Positions 1 through 7,292 of a DNA stretch of 7,676 bases are shown piece by piece (the first letter of the stretch is position 1; each line of letters opens with the position of its first letter). Source of the DNA: JAEUIA01 sp034440255 (lineage in GTDB: Bacteria > Planctomycetota > UBA1135 > GCA-002686595); NCBI GenBank assembly GCA_034440255.1, contig JAWXBU010000060.1:1-7676 (forward strand), in the 5' to 3' direction. The notes under the pieces are model-generated. The model made no database searches. It saw nothing but the letters and a program-made list of their open reading frames with translations, and had not been told where the DNA came from. Made by a program: the position numbers and the translations under genes.

Positions 1-1533
1 CACCGAGTTCGCGCAACCCTTGTTGGCGACACCGTTGTTGCCGCAAGCAACGCAGGTCGTGCCGATCGCGCTGCCGTCACAGAACACCGTGAACGGCGTC
101 GAGCACGGCGAACCGACGACGTTGATGTCGAAGGGATGAACGTGACCATTGGTGTAACCAGCCGGGTAGTTGCCGACTTGGATCAGGTAATTCTGCCCGC
201 AGACGACGGCCAAGGTGACTTCCGACTGCAAACCACTCGTGCCGCAGGCGTCGTCGTTGCAGACGATCGAGGTACCCGCGGTCGGGCAGACCGAGCCGTT
301 GTAGACCGCGATCTTCGAGTCCGCGAAACCATCCGGGCAAACCGAGATCGTCGCAGTCCCGTTGGCGTCCGCTGTCCAGAGGAACCAGTTGTCGACTTCG
401 ATTCCCGTCGTCGTGAAGAAGGTGCACAGCACTTCCGATTGGCCTTCGACACCCGTCGTCGCGAAGACGCCGTTGCTCACGAACGAGCCTTGACCCGTGA
501 TCGTCTTCGGCGTCGAGCAGCTGTCCTCGGTACCCGTTCCCGACGGAGCGAGAAGGAAGCTACCCGGGCCGCCGGTCGTGGTGCCTTGGTAGAGACCCAG
601 TTGGATCGTGTACGTGTTGCCGGCGGTGGCCGGGAACACGAGCGTCGTCTGGAGGTCGAAACTGTTGCCGTCGTCATTGCACGCGATCGACGCGGCACCC
701 GGGCAACCGGCTCCGTTGTAGATCGAAGCCTTGGTGTCGACGTCGGTGAGACCTTCCGTCGCGAGCAAGAAGCTGCCGGTCGACGGCGCGACCCAGGTGT
801 ACCAGATGTCGTTTTGGATCGCGGTGCCACCGAAGAAGAAGCAGAGTCCCTCTGCTTGACCTTGCGCACCCGTCGAGGCGAACGTGTTGTCGAATGCGGT
901 GAGGCCCAAGCCCGTGACGGTGATCGGCGTCGCGCAGTCGTCGTTGGACGGCGGAACCACGACGTTCAAGTCGAACGTGCCCGCGCCGCCCGGCGGCACG
1001 ACGATCGGGTAGAGACCGAGCTGCAGGACGTAGGAGTTGCCGCTCGTCACTGGGAATTGCGCCTGCGATTGGAACGAGAAGCAGGCGTCGTCGTTGCACG
1101 CGAGCGCAGTGCCGGCCGTCGGACAAGCCGTGCCCGGGTACGCGGCGATTTTCGTGTCGATACCCGTGAGCCCACACGTCGCGAAGACGGCGACGCCGGT
1201 CGACGGAGCGGTCCAGACGAACCACACGTCTTGAGCGACCGCGGTGCTGCCGAAGATCAAGCAGCTGCCTTCGGTCTGACCTTGGGGGCCAGTGGTGGCG
1301 ATCGAATTGTCGAACGCGAAGTTGCCGGTGCCGACGATGAGGTCGGGCGTGGCGCACGAGTCCGAGCCGCCCACGAGCGGAGCAGGCGGCGGAGTCTGGA
1401 CCGCACGCGGGGCGTACGTGCCCTTCACTTGCGCGGTCTGGTTTTGTTTTTGAACCGGCACACCCTTTTGGGCTTGCGCGGCCGTGGCGAAGACGGCGAG
1501 AGCGCCGGCGACGAGAACGAAGGTCTTTTTCAT
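1..1533 (-). CDS. Secreted Cys-rich protein with three tandem PPC-like domains (partial, C-terminus beyond window)
   Basis: This open frame runs from an ATG at 1533 off the left edge and gives 511 residues with no stop. Residues 1-21 are a Sec signal peptide: MKK, a hydrophobic core, then A-Q-A with likely cleavage before Q22. Residues about 22-56 are a Gln/Pro-rich linker. Three homologous units follow, at about 57-193, 196-331 and 336-473. Each shows D-S/D-C-x-TP, TG-xx-GQ-x-E, a W-containing strand (DVWFVWTAPSTG, DIWYTWVAPSTG, DNWFLWTADANG), a CNDD motif and Q-L/V-G-x-Y near its end. The pattern resembles bacterial pre-peptidase C-terminal (PPC)-type beta domains; this family call is inference. 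From about residue 485 a Cys-rich segment (C-x2-CGNNG, GCANS) begins, which I associate with the C-terminal domain of many planctomycete secreted proteins. No catalytic domain is visible, so a cell-surface or matrix role is the most that can be said. A weak AGG lies about 5 bases before the start. Confidence 0.85.
   Translation of the reverse strand, partial: MKKTFVLVAGALAVFATAAQAQKGVPVQKQNQTAQVKGTYAPRAVQTPPPAPLVGGSDSCATPDLIVGTGNFAFDNSIATTGPQGQTEGSCLIFGSTAVAQDVWFVWTAPSTGVAVFATCGLTGIDTKIAAYPGTACPTAGTALACNDDACFSFQSQAQFPVTSGNSYVLQLGLYPIVVPPGGAGTFDLNVVVPPSNDDCATPITVTGLGLTAFDNTFASTGAQGQAEGLCFFFGGTAIQNDIWYTWVAPSTGSFLLATEGLTDVDTKASIYNGAGCPGAASIACNDDGNSFDLQTTLVFPATAGNTYTIQLGLYQGTTTGGPGSFLLAPSGTGTEDSCSTPKTITGQGSFVSNGVFATTGVEGQSEVLCTFFTTTGIEVDNWFLWTADANGTATISVCPDGFADSKIAVYNGSVCPTAGTSIVCNDDACGTSGLQSEVTLAVVCGQNYLIQVGNYPAGYTNGHVHPFDINVVGSPCSTPFTVFCDGSAIGTTCVACGNNGVANKGCANSV
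115..1365 (-). repeat. Three tandem ~136-residue domain repeats inside the secreted protein gene
   Basis: Translated units at about 955-1365, 541-948 and 115-528 align throughout: Cys near the start, GQ-x-E about 27 residues on, the W-x-W strand, a D-x-K strand followed by a Y-x-G turn, CNDD, and a final QLGLY-like strand. Units 1 and 2 are closest to each other (both carry APSTG and QLGLY). Unit 3 is the most diverged. The similarity is at protein level; I see no recent DNA-level duplication, so the domains are old. Confidence 0.8.
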
Positions 1534-1762
1534 GGAACCTGTGTTGCTTTTTGAGAGAGGAAGCGGGGGGAAAGGAAAGGCACACGCGCGCCGAAGAGGA
1601 GGAGTCTGATGCGCGTGTAATCGAGTTCGAGTGCACCCGAACTCACCACCTCGAAGGTAATGCACCTGCGCATTTCGTGCTCATCAAGTTTGGAAACCGA
1701 ATCCCGAATTCGCGGCCCCGGGCGCTTGCCCCGGCTCGCGGCCAGCGTGAGGATAGGCGCCG
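1534..1762. other. Divergent intergenic region
   Basis: These 229 bases separate the minus-strand secreted protein gene from the plus-strand membrane protein gene, so promoters for both should lie here. No convincing -35/-10 pair stands out on either strand. The part next to the minus gene (about 1552-1581) is purine-rich on the plus strand, so that gene's leader would be pyrimidine-rich. A GC-rich potential hairpin (CCGGG at 1718-1722 with CCCGG at 1730-1734) lies about 30 bases before the plus-strand gene. It has no T-tract, so it is not a clear terminator. The palindrome at 1623-1644 is listed separately. Confidence 0.6.
1623..1644. promoter_or_regulatory. 22-bp near-perfect palindrome, candidate operator
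   Basis: The arms GAGTTCG and CGAACTC flank a central GTGCAC palindrome. All 11 pairs are symmetric except A1630/C1637. It lies 89 bases upstream of the minus-strand ATG and 118 bases upstream of the plus-strand ATG, a typical place for a dimeric repressor or activator site. The half-site order GTTCG...CGAAC is opposite to the Gram-positive LexA box (CGAAC...GTTCG), so LexA is not suggested. No T-run follows, which argues against an intrinsic terminator. The regulator is unknown. Confidence 0.4.
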
Positions 1763-2089
1763 ATGCGCGAAATCGACGCCAAGAAGGCGGCTGCGGCCGA
1801 GCGCACGCTGCTCTGGAGCGTGCGATCCGCTGCACTGAGCCTGGCCGTGACGCTCGCGGCCCTCGTGCTCGCTGTGCTCGACATCGGCGGCGGCGACGAC
1901 ACGATTTTGGCCGCGGTCGGGCTCTTCACGTGCTTCGTGGGCGTGTTCTTCGCTTTCATCGGGCTCTTCGGATTGGCCCTCGCGCGTGAGACGCCGACCG
2001 TCCGTGCGCCACCGAGTTGGGCCGTTCCGTGGAGCGTCGGCGCGATCCTCGCGAACTTCGGACTCGGGCTCTTCGGGATGCTCACGTAA
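1763..2089 (+). CDS. Small three-helix membrane protein of unknown function
   Basis: This 108-residue protein has a charged N-terminus (MREIDAKK, residues 1-14) and three hydrophobic segments at about 22-40, 46-73 and 86-107. The short loop between the first two is acidic and Gly-rich (GGGDD). The loop before the third is Pro-rich with Arg and Thr. The second segment is rich in Phe and Gly. No catalytic motif or known family is recognised. The ATG at 1763 follows a GAGG at 1749-1752 with a 10-base gap, a usable if slightly long Shine-Dalgarno spacing. The stop codon overlaps the ribosome binding site of the next gene, so the two are very likely one transcript. Both lie downstream of the divergent intergenic region. 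The high GC at third codon positions and the clear membrane pattern support a real gene. Confidence 0.75.
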   Translation: MREIDAKKAAAAERTLLWSVRSAALSLAVTLAALVLAVLDIGGGDDTILAAVGLFTCFVGVFFAFIGLFGLALARETPTVRAPPSWAVPWSVGAILANFGLGLFGMLT

Positions 2090-2093
2090 GGGG
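2088..2093 (+). promoter_or_regulatory. Shine-Dalgarno overlapping upstream stop codon
   Basis: AAGGGG starts within the TAA (2087-2089) of the membrane protein gene and sits 5 bases before a GTG at 2099. It supports GTG as the true start of the TIGR00300 gene, since the resulting N-terminus (MADKKYSETI) runs straight into the family's conserved N-terminal domain. It also suggests translational coupling of the two genes. Confidence 0.7.
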
Positions 2094-2098
2094 ATTTC

Positions 2099-3331
2099 GT
2101 GGCGGACAAGAAATACAGCGAGACGATCCAGGCCGAAGGGCACTTGATCGATTCGCAACACCTCAATCACATCTTCGACAAGGTCATCGAGCGCGGTGCC
2201 GCTTACGAAGTGTTGCGCTTCGACATCGGCAAGACGAACGACGACAAGAGCTTCATCCAACTCAAGATCACGGCCGCGTCGCCGGATCTGTTGCGCGAGC
2301 TGTTGAAGGAGTTGGTGCCGTTCGGCGCGGAACTCGTGAACGAACGCGATGCGCGGTTCGAGCTCGCTCCGAAAGCGCGCTGTGTGCCGCACGATTTCTA
2401 TTCGACGACGAACTATCGTACGCAAGCGCGCAAGAACGGCCGCTGGGTCGAGGTCGAACGTCAGCGTATGGACGCAGTCGTCGTCGATGAAGGCGCGCGC
2501 TTCGTGTGCAGAAAACTGCGCGACATCGTCGCCGGTGATCGCGTGTTGTGCGGTGTCGAAGGCGTGCGCGTGCTGCCGGAATACCGCGATCGCGATCGCC
2601 ACGGCTTCGCGTTCATGAGCAACGACATCAGCTCCGAGCGTCGCGTCGAAGTCAGCGTCGCGAAAGTGACCGCGATGATGCACGAGGCGCGCGCTGCGGG
2701 CGGACGCATCGCGTTCGTCGCCGGCCCCGTCGTCATCCACACGGGCGGCATCGAGTACTTCGGCGACATGGTGCGCAAGGGTTGGGTCGACGTGCTGCTG
2801 TCGGGCAATGCGCTCGCCGTGCACGACATCGAGTACGCGCTGTACGGAACTTCGCTCGGCGTCGATCTCGCGACGGGTTCACCGGTCGAGGAAGGCCACA
2901 AGAACCACATGCGCGCGATCAACGTGGTCAATCACGCCGGTTCGATCGCGAATGCGGTGAGACAAGGCATTTTGAAGCACGGGATCATGCACGACTGCGT
3001 CGTGAACAACGTCGATTTCGTACTCGCCGGCTCGATCCGCGACGACGGCCCGTTGCCTGACACGCTGATGGACTTGATCGAAGCGCAAGAGGGTTACGCG
3101 CGCGCGCTCGAAGGCTGCAAGATGGTCGTGATGCTCTCGACGATGCTGCACTCGATCGGCGTCGGCAACATGCTGCCCTCTTGGGTGCGCGTCGTGTGCG
3201 TCGACATCAATCCGGCGGTGGTGACGAAACTCGCCGATCGCGGGAGTGCTCAGACGCTCGGCATCGTGACCGACGTCGGGATGTTCCTGCATCAACTGTC
3301 AGGCAAGCTCGAGCGGGCGCCGGCGCGCTGA
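2099..3331 (+). CDS. TIGR00300 family (LOR/SDH-type) enzyme, probable ornithine cyclodeaminase
   Basis: This 410-residue protein begins with GTG. Residues about 5-100 match the LOR/SDH bifunctional-enzyme conserved domain (Saccharop_dh_N type: GHLIDSQHLNHIFD, then FDIGKTNDDKSF). A Rossmann-like nucleotide-binding part follows, with motifs I recall as near-invariant in TIGR00300: HTGGIEYF (214-221), LLSGNALAVHDIE (233-245), EEGHKNHMRAIN (264-275), SIRDDGPLP (312-320) and VCVDINPAVVTKLADRGSAQ (366-385). Relatives include the C-terminal half of cyanobacterial ArgZ/AgrE and archaeal stand-alone proteins shown to convert ornithine to proline and ammonia with NAD. By family knowledge this one should be a cytoplasmic ornithine cyclodeaminase. 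The arginine dihydrolase half of ArgZ/AgrE is absent; the protein starts directly at the LOR/SDH domain. No arginine-pathway gene is adjacent. Old labels such as lysine-oxoglutarate reductase/saccharopine dehydrogenase are probably misleading. Family assignment is strong; substrate is inferred. Confidence 0.9.
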   Translation: MADKKYSETIQAEGHLIDSQHLNHIFDKVIERGAAYEVLRFDIGKTNDDKSFIQLKITAASPDLLRELLKELVPFGAELVNERDARFELAPKARCVPHDFYSTTNYRTQARKNGRWVEVERQRMDAVVVDEGARFVCRKLRDIVAGDRVLCGVEGVRVLPEYRDRDRHGFAFMSNDISSERRVEVSVAKVTAMMHEARAAGGRIAFVAGPVVIHTGGIEYFGDMVRKGWVDVLLSGNALAVHDIEYALYGTSLGVDLATGSPVEEGHKNHMRAINVVNHAGSIANAVRQGILKHGIMHDCVVNNVDFVLAGSIRDDGPLPDTLMDLIEAQEGYARALEGCKMVVMLSTMLHSIGVGNMLPSWVRVVCVDINPAVVTKLADRGSAQTLGIVTDVGMFLHQLSGKLERAPAR

Positions 3332-3347
3332 CCGTGCTCGCCCGGTT

Positions 3348-5765
3348 TCAACCGCGCAGCGACCGATACGCCTCGGGCGCGTAATCGTCGACTTGGATCG
3401 CGTCGTCGCGGGCTTCGAACGCGACTTTGACTTTGTCGCGCTCACTGGCCGTGAGCACGTTCTTCGCGACGGCTTCGTCGACGATTTCGAGTTCAGCACC
3501 GCGCGCGAGGATCTTCGCTTTCTGCGCGTCGCGCAGTTTCTTGCGCAACGGTTCGGCTTCGATCGTGAGTGCGAGCGCGCGCTCGAGACGCCCTAGCCCG
3601 GGATCATTGGCACCAGGCAGATACATGTCGCGCGTCAAGCGTACGCGAGCTTCGTTGCCGTCGAGCAACGCTCGCGCGCACGCGGTCGACGTGCGATCGG
3701 TCGGCGGACGACGGCGCGCTCCGATCGGGAACACGAACGGACGAATCGCGGTCGCGGCGGCGCGATTGGGCAAATTGTCGAGCACGCCACGCAACGCTTC
3801 TTGCGTGTTGAACAACGCTTCGTCGATCGCCCAATCGAACAGCGCGTGATCACTCTGCTGCGCTTCTGCGCAGTGGCGATTCACGACGGCCGTGCCGATG
3901 TACATCCACGCCAACGCGTCGGCCAAACGGCCGGTGATCTTCTCTTTGCGCTTGAGCGTGCCGCCCAATGTGCCCATCGCGAGATCCGATACGAGAGCGA
4001 ACGACGCCGACATGCGCGTCAGTTTCTTCATCGCAAGACCCGCTCGTCCGCCGCGCGGAACGCTCGCGAAAGCGCCGCCGGTCGCGCCCAACACGAGCGA
4101 GCGCACCACGTTCGTCGCCACGAAATTCACGTGACCGAAAAACGCTGCATCGAAGGCTGCCACGTCGCGAGCCGACGCCGCGCGCATCTCCTTCAACGCG
4201 AACGGATGACAGCGGATCGCGCCTTGACCGAACACGATCATCGTGCGCGTCAGGATGTTCGCGCCCTCGACGGTGATGCCGATCGGGACGGCTTGGTACG
4301 CGGATCCGAGCGTGTTTCGCGGACCTTTGCAGATACCCGCACCGCCCGTGACGTCCATCGCGTCGTCGATCACGCGGCGCATGGCTTCGGTCGACCAACA
4401 TTTCGCGATCGCCGACACGACGGCCGGCTTTTCACCCGCGTCGACCGAGCCTGCCGTGACGACGCGTAACGCATTCATCCAGTGCATGGTTCCGGCGATG
4501 CGCGCGAGCGGACTTTCGACGCCTTCGAAGCGTCCGATCGACATGTTGAACTGCTCGCGAATCGACGCATACGCGCCGACGACGCGCGTCGCCAATTGCG
4601 CTCCGCCCACGGAATTCGCAGGCAAACTGATCGATCGGCCGGCGGAGAGGCACTCCATCAACATGCGCCAACCTTGGCCTGCCATCTGTGGTCCGCCGAT
4701 GATCCACTCGACGGGCACGAACACTTTTTCGCCGCGAGTCGGACCGTTTTGGAAGGGGATCGAGAGCGGATCGTGGCGATGTCCGATCACGACGCCTTTC
4801 GTCTTCGTCGGGATCAGGGCGCACGTAATGCCCAGGTCTGCTTCGCCGCCGAGCAACTTGTCCGGATCGAACATGCGGAACGCGAGACCGAGCACGGTCG
4901 CGATCGGCGCGAGCGTGATGTAGCGCTTGTTCCACGTGAGCTCGATGCCGAGGACTTCTTTGCCTTCGAACGTCCCGCGCTTGACGACGCCTTTCGAAGT
5001 CATGCCGCCCGCGTCGGATCCGGCGTGTGGCTCGGTCAGCGCGAAACACGGCACTTCTTCACCGACCGCGAGGCGCGGCAGGTAGTGCTTCTTCTGCTCG
5101 TTGGTGCCGTAGTGCAGCAGCAATTCCGCCGGCCCGAGCGAGTTCGGCACCATCACGGTCACCGACGTCGAGACGCTGCGCGAGCTCAACATCGCGACGA
5201 CGCTCGAATTCGCGATCGCCGAAAAACCGAGTCCGCCGTAGCTCTCGGGGATGATCATCCCCATGAACTTCTCGCGCTTGATGAAGTCCCACACTTCGCG
5301 CGGCAGATCGCCGTCGCGACGGATGGCTTGGTCGTCGACCATCTCGCACAAGCGCTTGCAGGGACCGTCCAAGAAGCGTCGTTCTTTTTCCGACAGCGCT
5401 TGCGGCACGAACTCGACGATGCGTTTCCAATTCGGCTTGCCTGAGAACAGTTCCGCGTCCCACCACACGGTGCCGGCTTCGAGCGCGATGCGCTCGGTGT
5501 CGCTCATCTTCGGAAAGATCGGCGCGAGCAATTTCAGGATCGGTCCGCCGAGCAACACACGTCGCACGCTGCTGAGTCCGAAGATCACGGCGAGTGCGGA
5601 GAGCGCGACGCCGATCCACGTGACGATCGTGCGCGACTCCGGCTGTCGCCAAGCGAAGAAGGCCAGCAACACTGCGGCGGGCAAAACCCACGCCCAGAAT
5701 CCGCGGCCGTTGTAGAGGAGGATCAGTGCGAGTGCGACGCAGCCGAGGACGACGAGGAGAGTCAT
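3348..5765 (-). CDS. fadE: Membrane-anchored acyl-CoA dehydrogenase FadE
   Basis: This 805-residue protein is close to E. coli FadE (814 residues) in length and layout. Three hydrophobic N-terminal segments (about 2-18, 24-38, 46-66) should anchor it in the inner membrane. The acyl-CoA dehydrogenase core spans about 95-525: PESYGGLGFS (173-182), the flavin/substrate loop CFALTEPHAGSDAGG (240-254), GQGWRMLMECLSAGR (363-377), and ITVEGANILTRTMIVFGQGAIRCHPF (497-522). Glu500 in VEGANILTR is the expected base that removes the alpha proton; its codon is 4266-4268. The remainder, about 525-795, fits the DUF1974 domain typical of FadE. The enzyme makes trans-2-enoyl-CoA from acyl-CoA, the first step of fatty-acid beta-oxidation, passing electrons to the quinone pool through ETF. 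The ATG at 5763-5765 has no clear Shine-Dalgarno; the hydrophobic anchor right after it supports this start. The gene lies 57 bases downstream of the amine oxidase on the same strand. Its 3' end faces the TIGR00300 gene across 16 bases. Confidence 0.95.
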   Translation of the reverse strand: MTLLVVLGCVALALILLYNGRGFWAWVLPAAVLLAFFAWRQPESRTIVTWIGVALSALAVIFGLSSVRRVLLGGPILKLLAPIFPKMSDTERIALEAGTVWWDAELFSGKPNWKRIVEFVPQALSEKERRFLDGPCKRLCEMVDDQAIRRDGDLPREVWDFIKREKFMGMIIPESYGGLGFSAIANSSVVAMLSSRSVSTSVTVMVPNSLGPAELLLHYGTNEQKKHYLPRLAVGEEVPCFALTEPHAGSDAGGMTSKGVVKRGTFEGKEVLGIELTWNKRYITLAPIATVLGLAFRMFDPDKLLGGEADLGITCALIPTKTKGVVIGHRHDPLSIPFQNGPTRGEKVFVPVEWIIGGPQMAGQGWRMLMECLSAGRSISLPANSVGGAQLATRVVGAYASIREQFNMSIGRFEGVESPLARIAGTMHWMNALRVVTAGSVDAGEKPAVVSAIAKCWSTEAMRRVIDDAMDVTGGAGICKGPRNTLGSAYQAVPIGITVEGANILTRTMIVFGQGAIRCHPFALKEMRAASARDVAAFDAAFFGHVNFVATNVVRSLVLGATGGAFASVPRGGRAGLAMKKLTRMSASFALVSDLAMGTLGGTLKRKEKITGRLADALAWMYIGTAVVNRHCAEAQQSDHALFDWAIDEALFNTQEALRGVLDNLPNRAAATAIRPFVFPIGARRRPPTDRTSTACARALLDGNEARVRLTRDMYLPGANDPGLGRLERALALTIEAEPLRKKLRDAQKAKILARGAELEIVDEAVAKNVLTASERDKVKVAFEARDDAIQVDDYAPEAYRSLRG

Positions 5766-5822
5766 TGCGAGAAGTATCGAACGCGGCGCGGGGAGGAGAA
5801 AAGCCTTCTCTTTCGGTCTGAT

Positions 5823-7292
5823 TTACGCATTCGTTCGCGCGTCCAGCCTGCGCGCGACTCGCACTCCGGACTCCAGCGCGCCTTCCATGTAGCCGACGAA
5901 TGCCGAACTGGTGTGTTCACCGGCGAAAAGCAGCGGTCCGTGGAATTCGCGCAATAGAGACAGCTTCGTCGTGACTTCGCCTGGAGCCGGAAACGAATAC
6001 CCGCCGCCGGTCCATTTTTCCGCCGGCCAATCGTAGAAGCGCGAGGTCGTCGACTCCGTGCTGAAACCGGGAAAGCTCGCGTCCAGTTCGCGCTCGTAGT
6101 TCGCGCGGCGGGCTGCTCCGGATCGTGCGCGGCTCATTTGTGCCGCATCCGCGCTCGCGAAAATCGTGAGCGCCGCGTCCTCGCCCTCGTCGTCGCCCAT
6201 CGTCGGATCCCACGTGATCGCGGCTTCGGTGTCGGTGAACGAGTACTGCGAGAGTCCGCGTTCGCGCCAGAAACGACGCCTGACACCGGCGACGTATTTC
6301 ACCGACAGACCCTGGTGTGGCGCGAGGAGCGCGATGTCGGCGACTTCGAAACGCACCCGGTGCCACGTGTTCGGCGGCAGTGCGACGACGACGAAATCGG
6401 CTTCGAACGCGCGCCCAGCGCTGCACACGACGCGCGCACCACTGCCCTGGCGTTCGACGCTCGCAACGGGAGAATTCAAATGCAACGCACTCACGTTCAG
6501 CGTGCTCGCGAGCGCTTCGGCCAAACGTTGGTTGCCGCCGCGACAGCGGTAGAGCTCGCTGTCACTCCAATAGCGTTCCACTCCGCCGCCCTGCACTTGC
6601 GCGAGCATCGCGAGCAGGCTCTGGCGCTCCGTCGAAACACCGTTGTTCGCCGTCGTTTGCACGTGACACGCGTGACGCGTCAGGTCCGACAGCTCCTGAG
6701 CATCGATCCAGTCGGCCACCGAGAGCTCGTCGAGTGCTGCCGCGTTTTCCGAGAGCCACGGTTCGTCGCCGTTCACCGATCGTGCAAGTGCGTTCATGCG
6801 CTGCAACGCTTCGTCGAGCTCGTGCCACAGCACTTCGGATTCTTGGGGCGCGAGTCGGCGACCGTTCATGACGATCGGTGCTTCGAGTCCAACATCGTCG
6901 CCGACATCAAGCAGTTGCAGACGAAAACGTTCGGCGAGCGTGATCCAGTGCGGATGATTGGAGCCGATCAATTCTGCGCCGGCCTCGGTGTTTTTCTCAC
7001 TGGGTCCGAAGGGCTGACTGTGCACGCGGCCACCGACGCGACCGCGCGCTTCGAGAACCGTGACCGAGTGCCCACGCGCCGTCAATTCGCTCGCACACGC
7101 GAGCCCGGCGAATCCAGCGCCGAGTACGACGATGCGTGGCGCGTTCCTGCGCTGCCACACGGGTGCTGCGCACGAATCGATCAGCATGGTGGCCGACAGC
7201 GCGCCCGCGCCTTTCAAGAACGAGCGGCGCGAAGGTTGGAATCGTTCAGGCGCGTGACGTCGCCCAAGCGCACGGTAGAGAGGAAAAGTCAT
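5823..7292 (-). CDS. Tat-exported flavin amine oxidase (monoamine/L-amino-acid oxidase family)
   Basis: This protein has 489 residues. A twin-arginine motif SRRSFLKG (21-28), a hydrophobic stretch and Cys41 form the export signal. Folding with FAD in the cytoplasm before Tat export suits a flavoprotein. The FAD-binding Rossmann motif is IVVLGAGFAGL (54-64) with Glu81 (VLEAR) and GGRV (87-90). Lys332 in VKYVAGVRRRFW (331-342) matches the conserved flavin-N5 lysine of the monoamine oxidase fold. Near the C-terminus, EKWTGGGY (425-432) and FAGEHTSSAFVGYMEGALESG (456-476) complete the FAD site. The Cys that links FAD covalently in mitochondrial MAO is not evident, so FAD is probably non-covalent. 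The reaction should be oxidative deamination giving aldehyde or keto acid, ammonia and H2O2; the substrate cannot be read from sequence. GGAG 7 bases before the ATG at 7292 supports the start. It is probably the first solid gene of a unit with fadE, 57 bases downstream. Confidence 0.9.
   Translation of the reverse strand: MTFPLYRALGRRHAPERFQPSRRSFLKGAGALSATMLIDSCAAPVWQRRNAPRIVVLGAGFAGLACASELTARGHSVTVLEARGRVGGRVHSQPFGPSEKNTEAGAELIGSNHPHWITLAERFRLQLLDVGDDVGLEAPIVMNGRRLAPQESEVLWHELDEALQRMNALARSVNGDEPWLSENAAALDELSVADWIDAQELSDLTRHACHVQTTANNGVSTERQSLLAMLAQVQGGGVERYWSDSELYRCRGGNQRLAEALASTLNVSALHLNSPVASVERQGSGARVVCSAGRAFEADFVVVALPPNTWHRVRFEVADIALLAPHQGLSVKYVAGVRRRFWRERGLSQYSFTDTEAAITWDPTMGDDEGEDAALTIFASADAAQMSRARSGAARRANYERELDASFPGFSTESTTSRFYDWPAEKWTGGGYSFPAPGEVTTKLSLLREFHGPLLFAGEHTSSAFVGYMEGALESGVRVARRLDARTNA

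Noticed and set aside
136..1554. 472-residue open frame on the plus strand, antisense to the secreted protein gene
   Set aside because: Its product is a low-complexity Arg/Val/Asp/Glu-rich string, as expected when GC-rich codons are read on the opposite strand. The minus-strand frame has a signal peptide and three repeat domains.
1715..1734. GC-rich hairpin as an intrinsic terminator
   Set aside because: The stem is only about 5 bp before a mismatch or bulge, it has no following T-run, and it lies between divergent genes where no transcript needs to end.
1643..2824. 393-residue minus-strand open frame spanning the small membrane protein gene, an intergenic stretch and part of the TIGR00300 gene
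   Set aside because: It crosses two supported plus-strand genes, is rich in Arg/Asp/His/Ala without domains, and arises from codon bias.
4482..5444. 320-residue open frame on the plus strand inside fadE
   Set aside because: It is an antisense shadow of fadE, whose frame is intact and matches the family from end to end.
5796..5810. GAGAA-AAGCC-TTCTC hairpin between the amine oxidase and fadE
   Set aside because: It is a short AT-containing 5-bp stem with no T-tract, too weak to call a terminator or a regulatory element.
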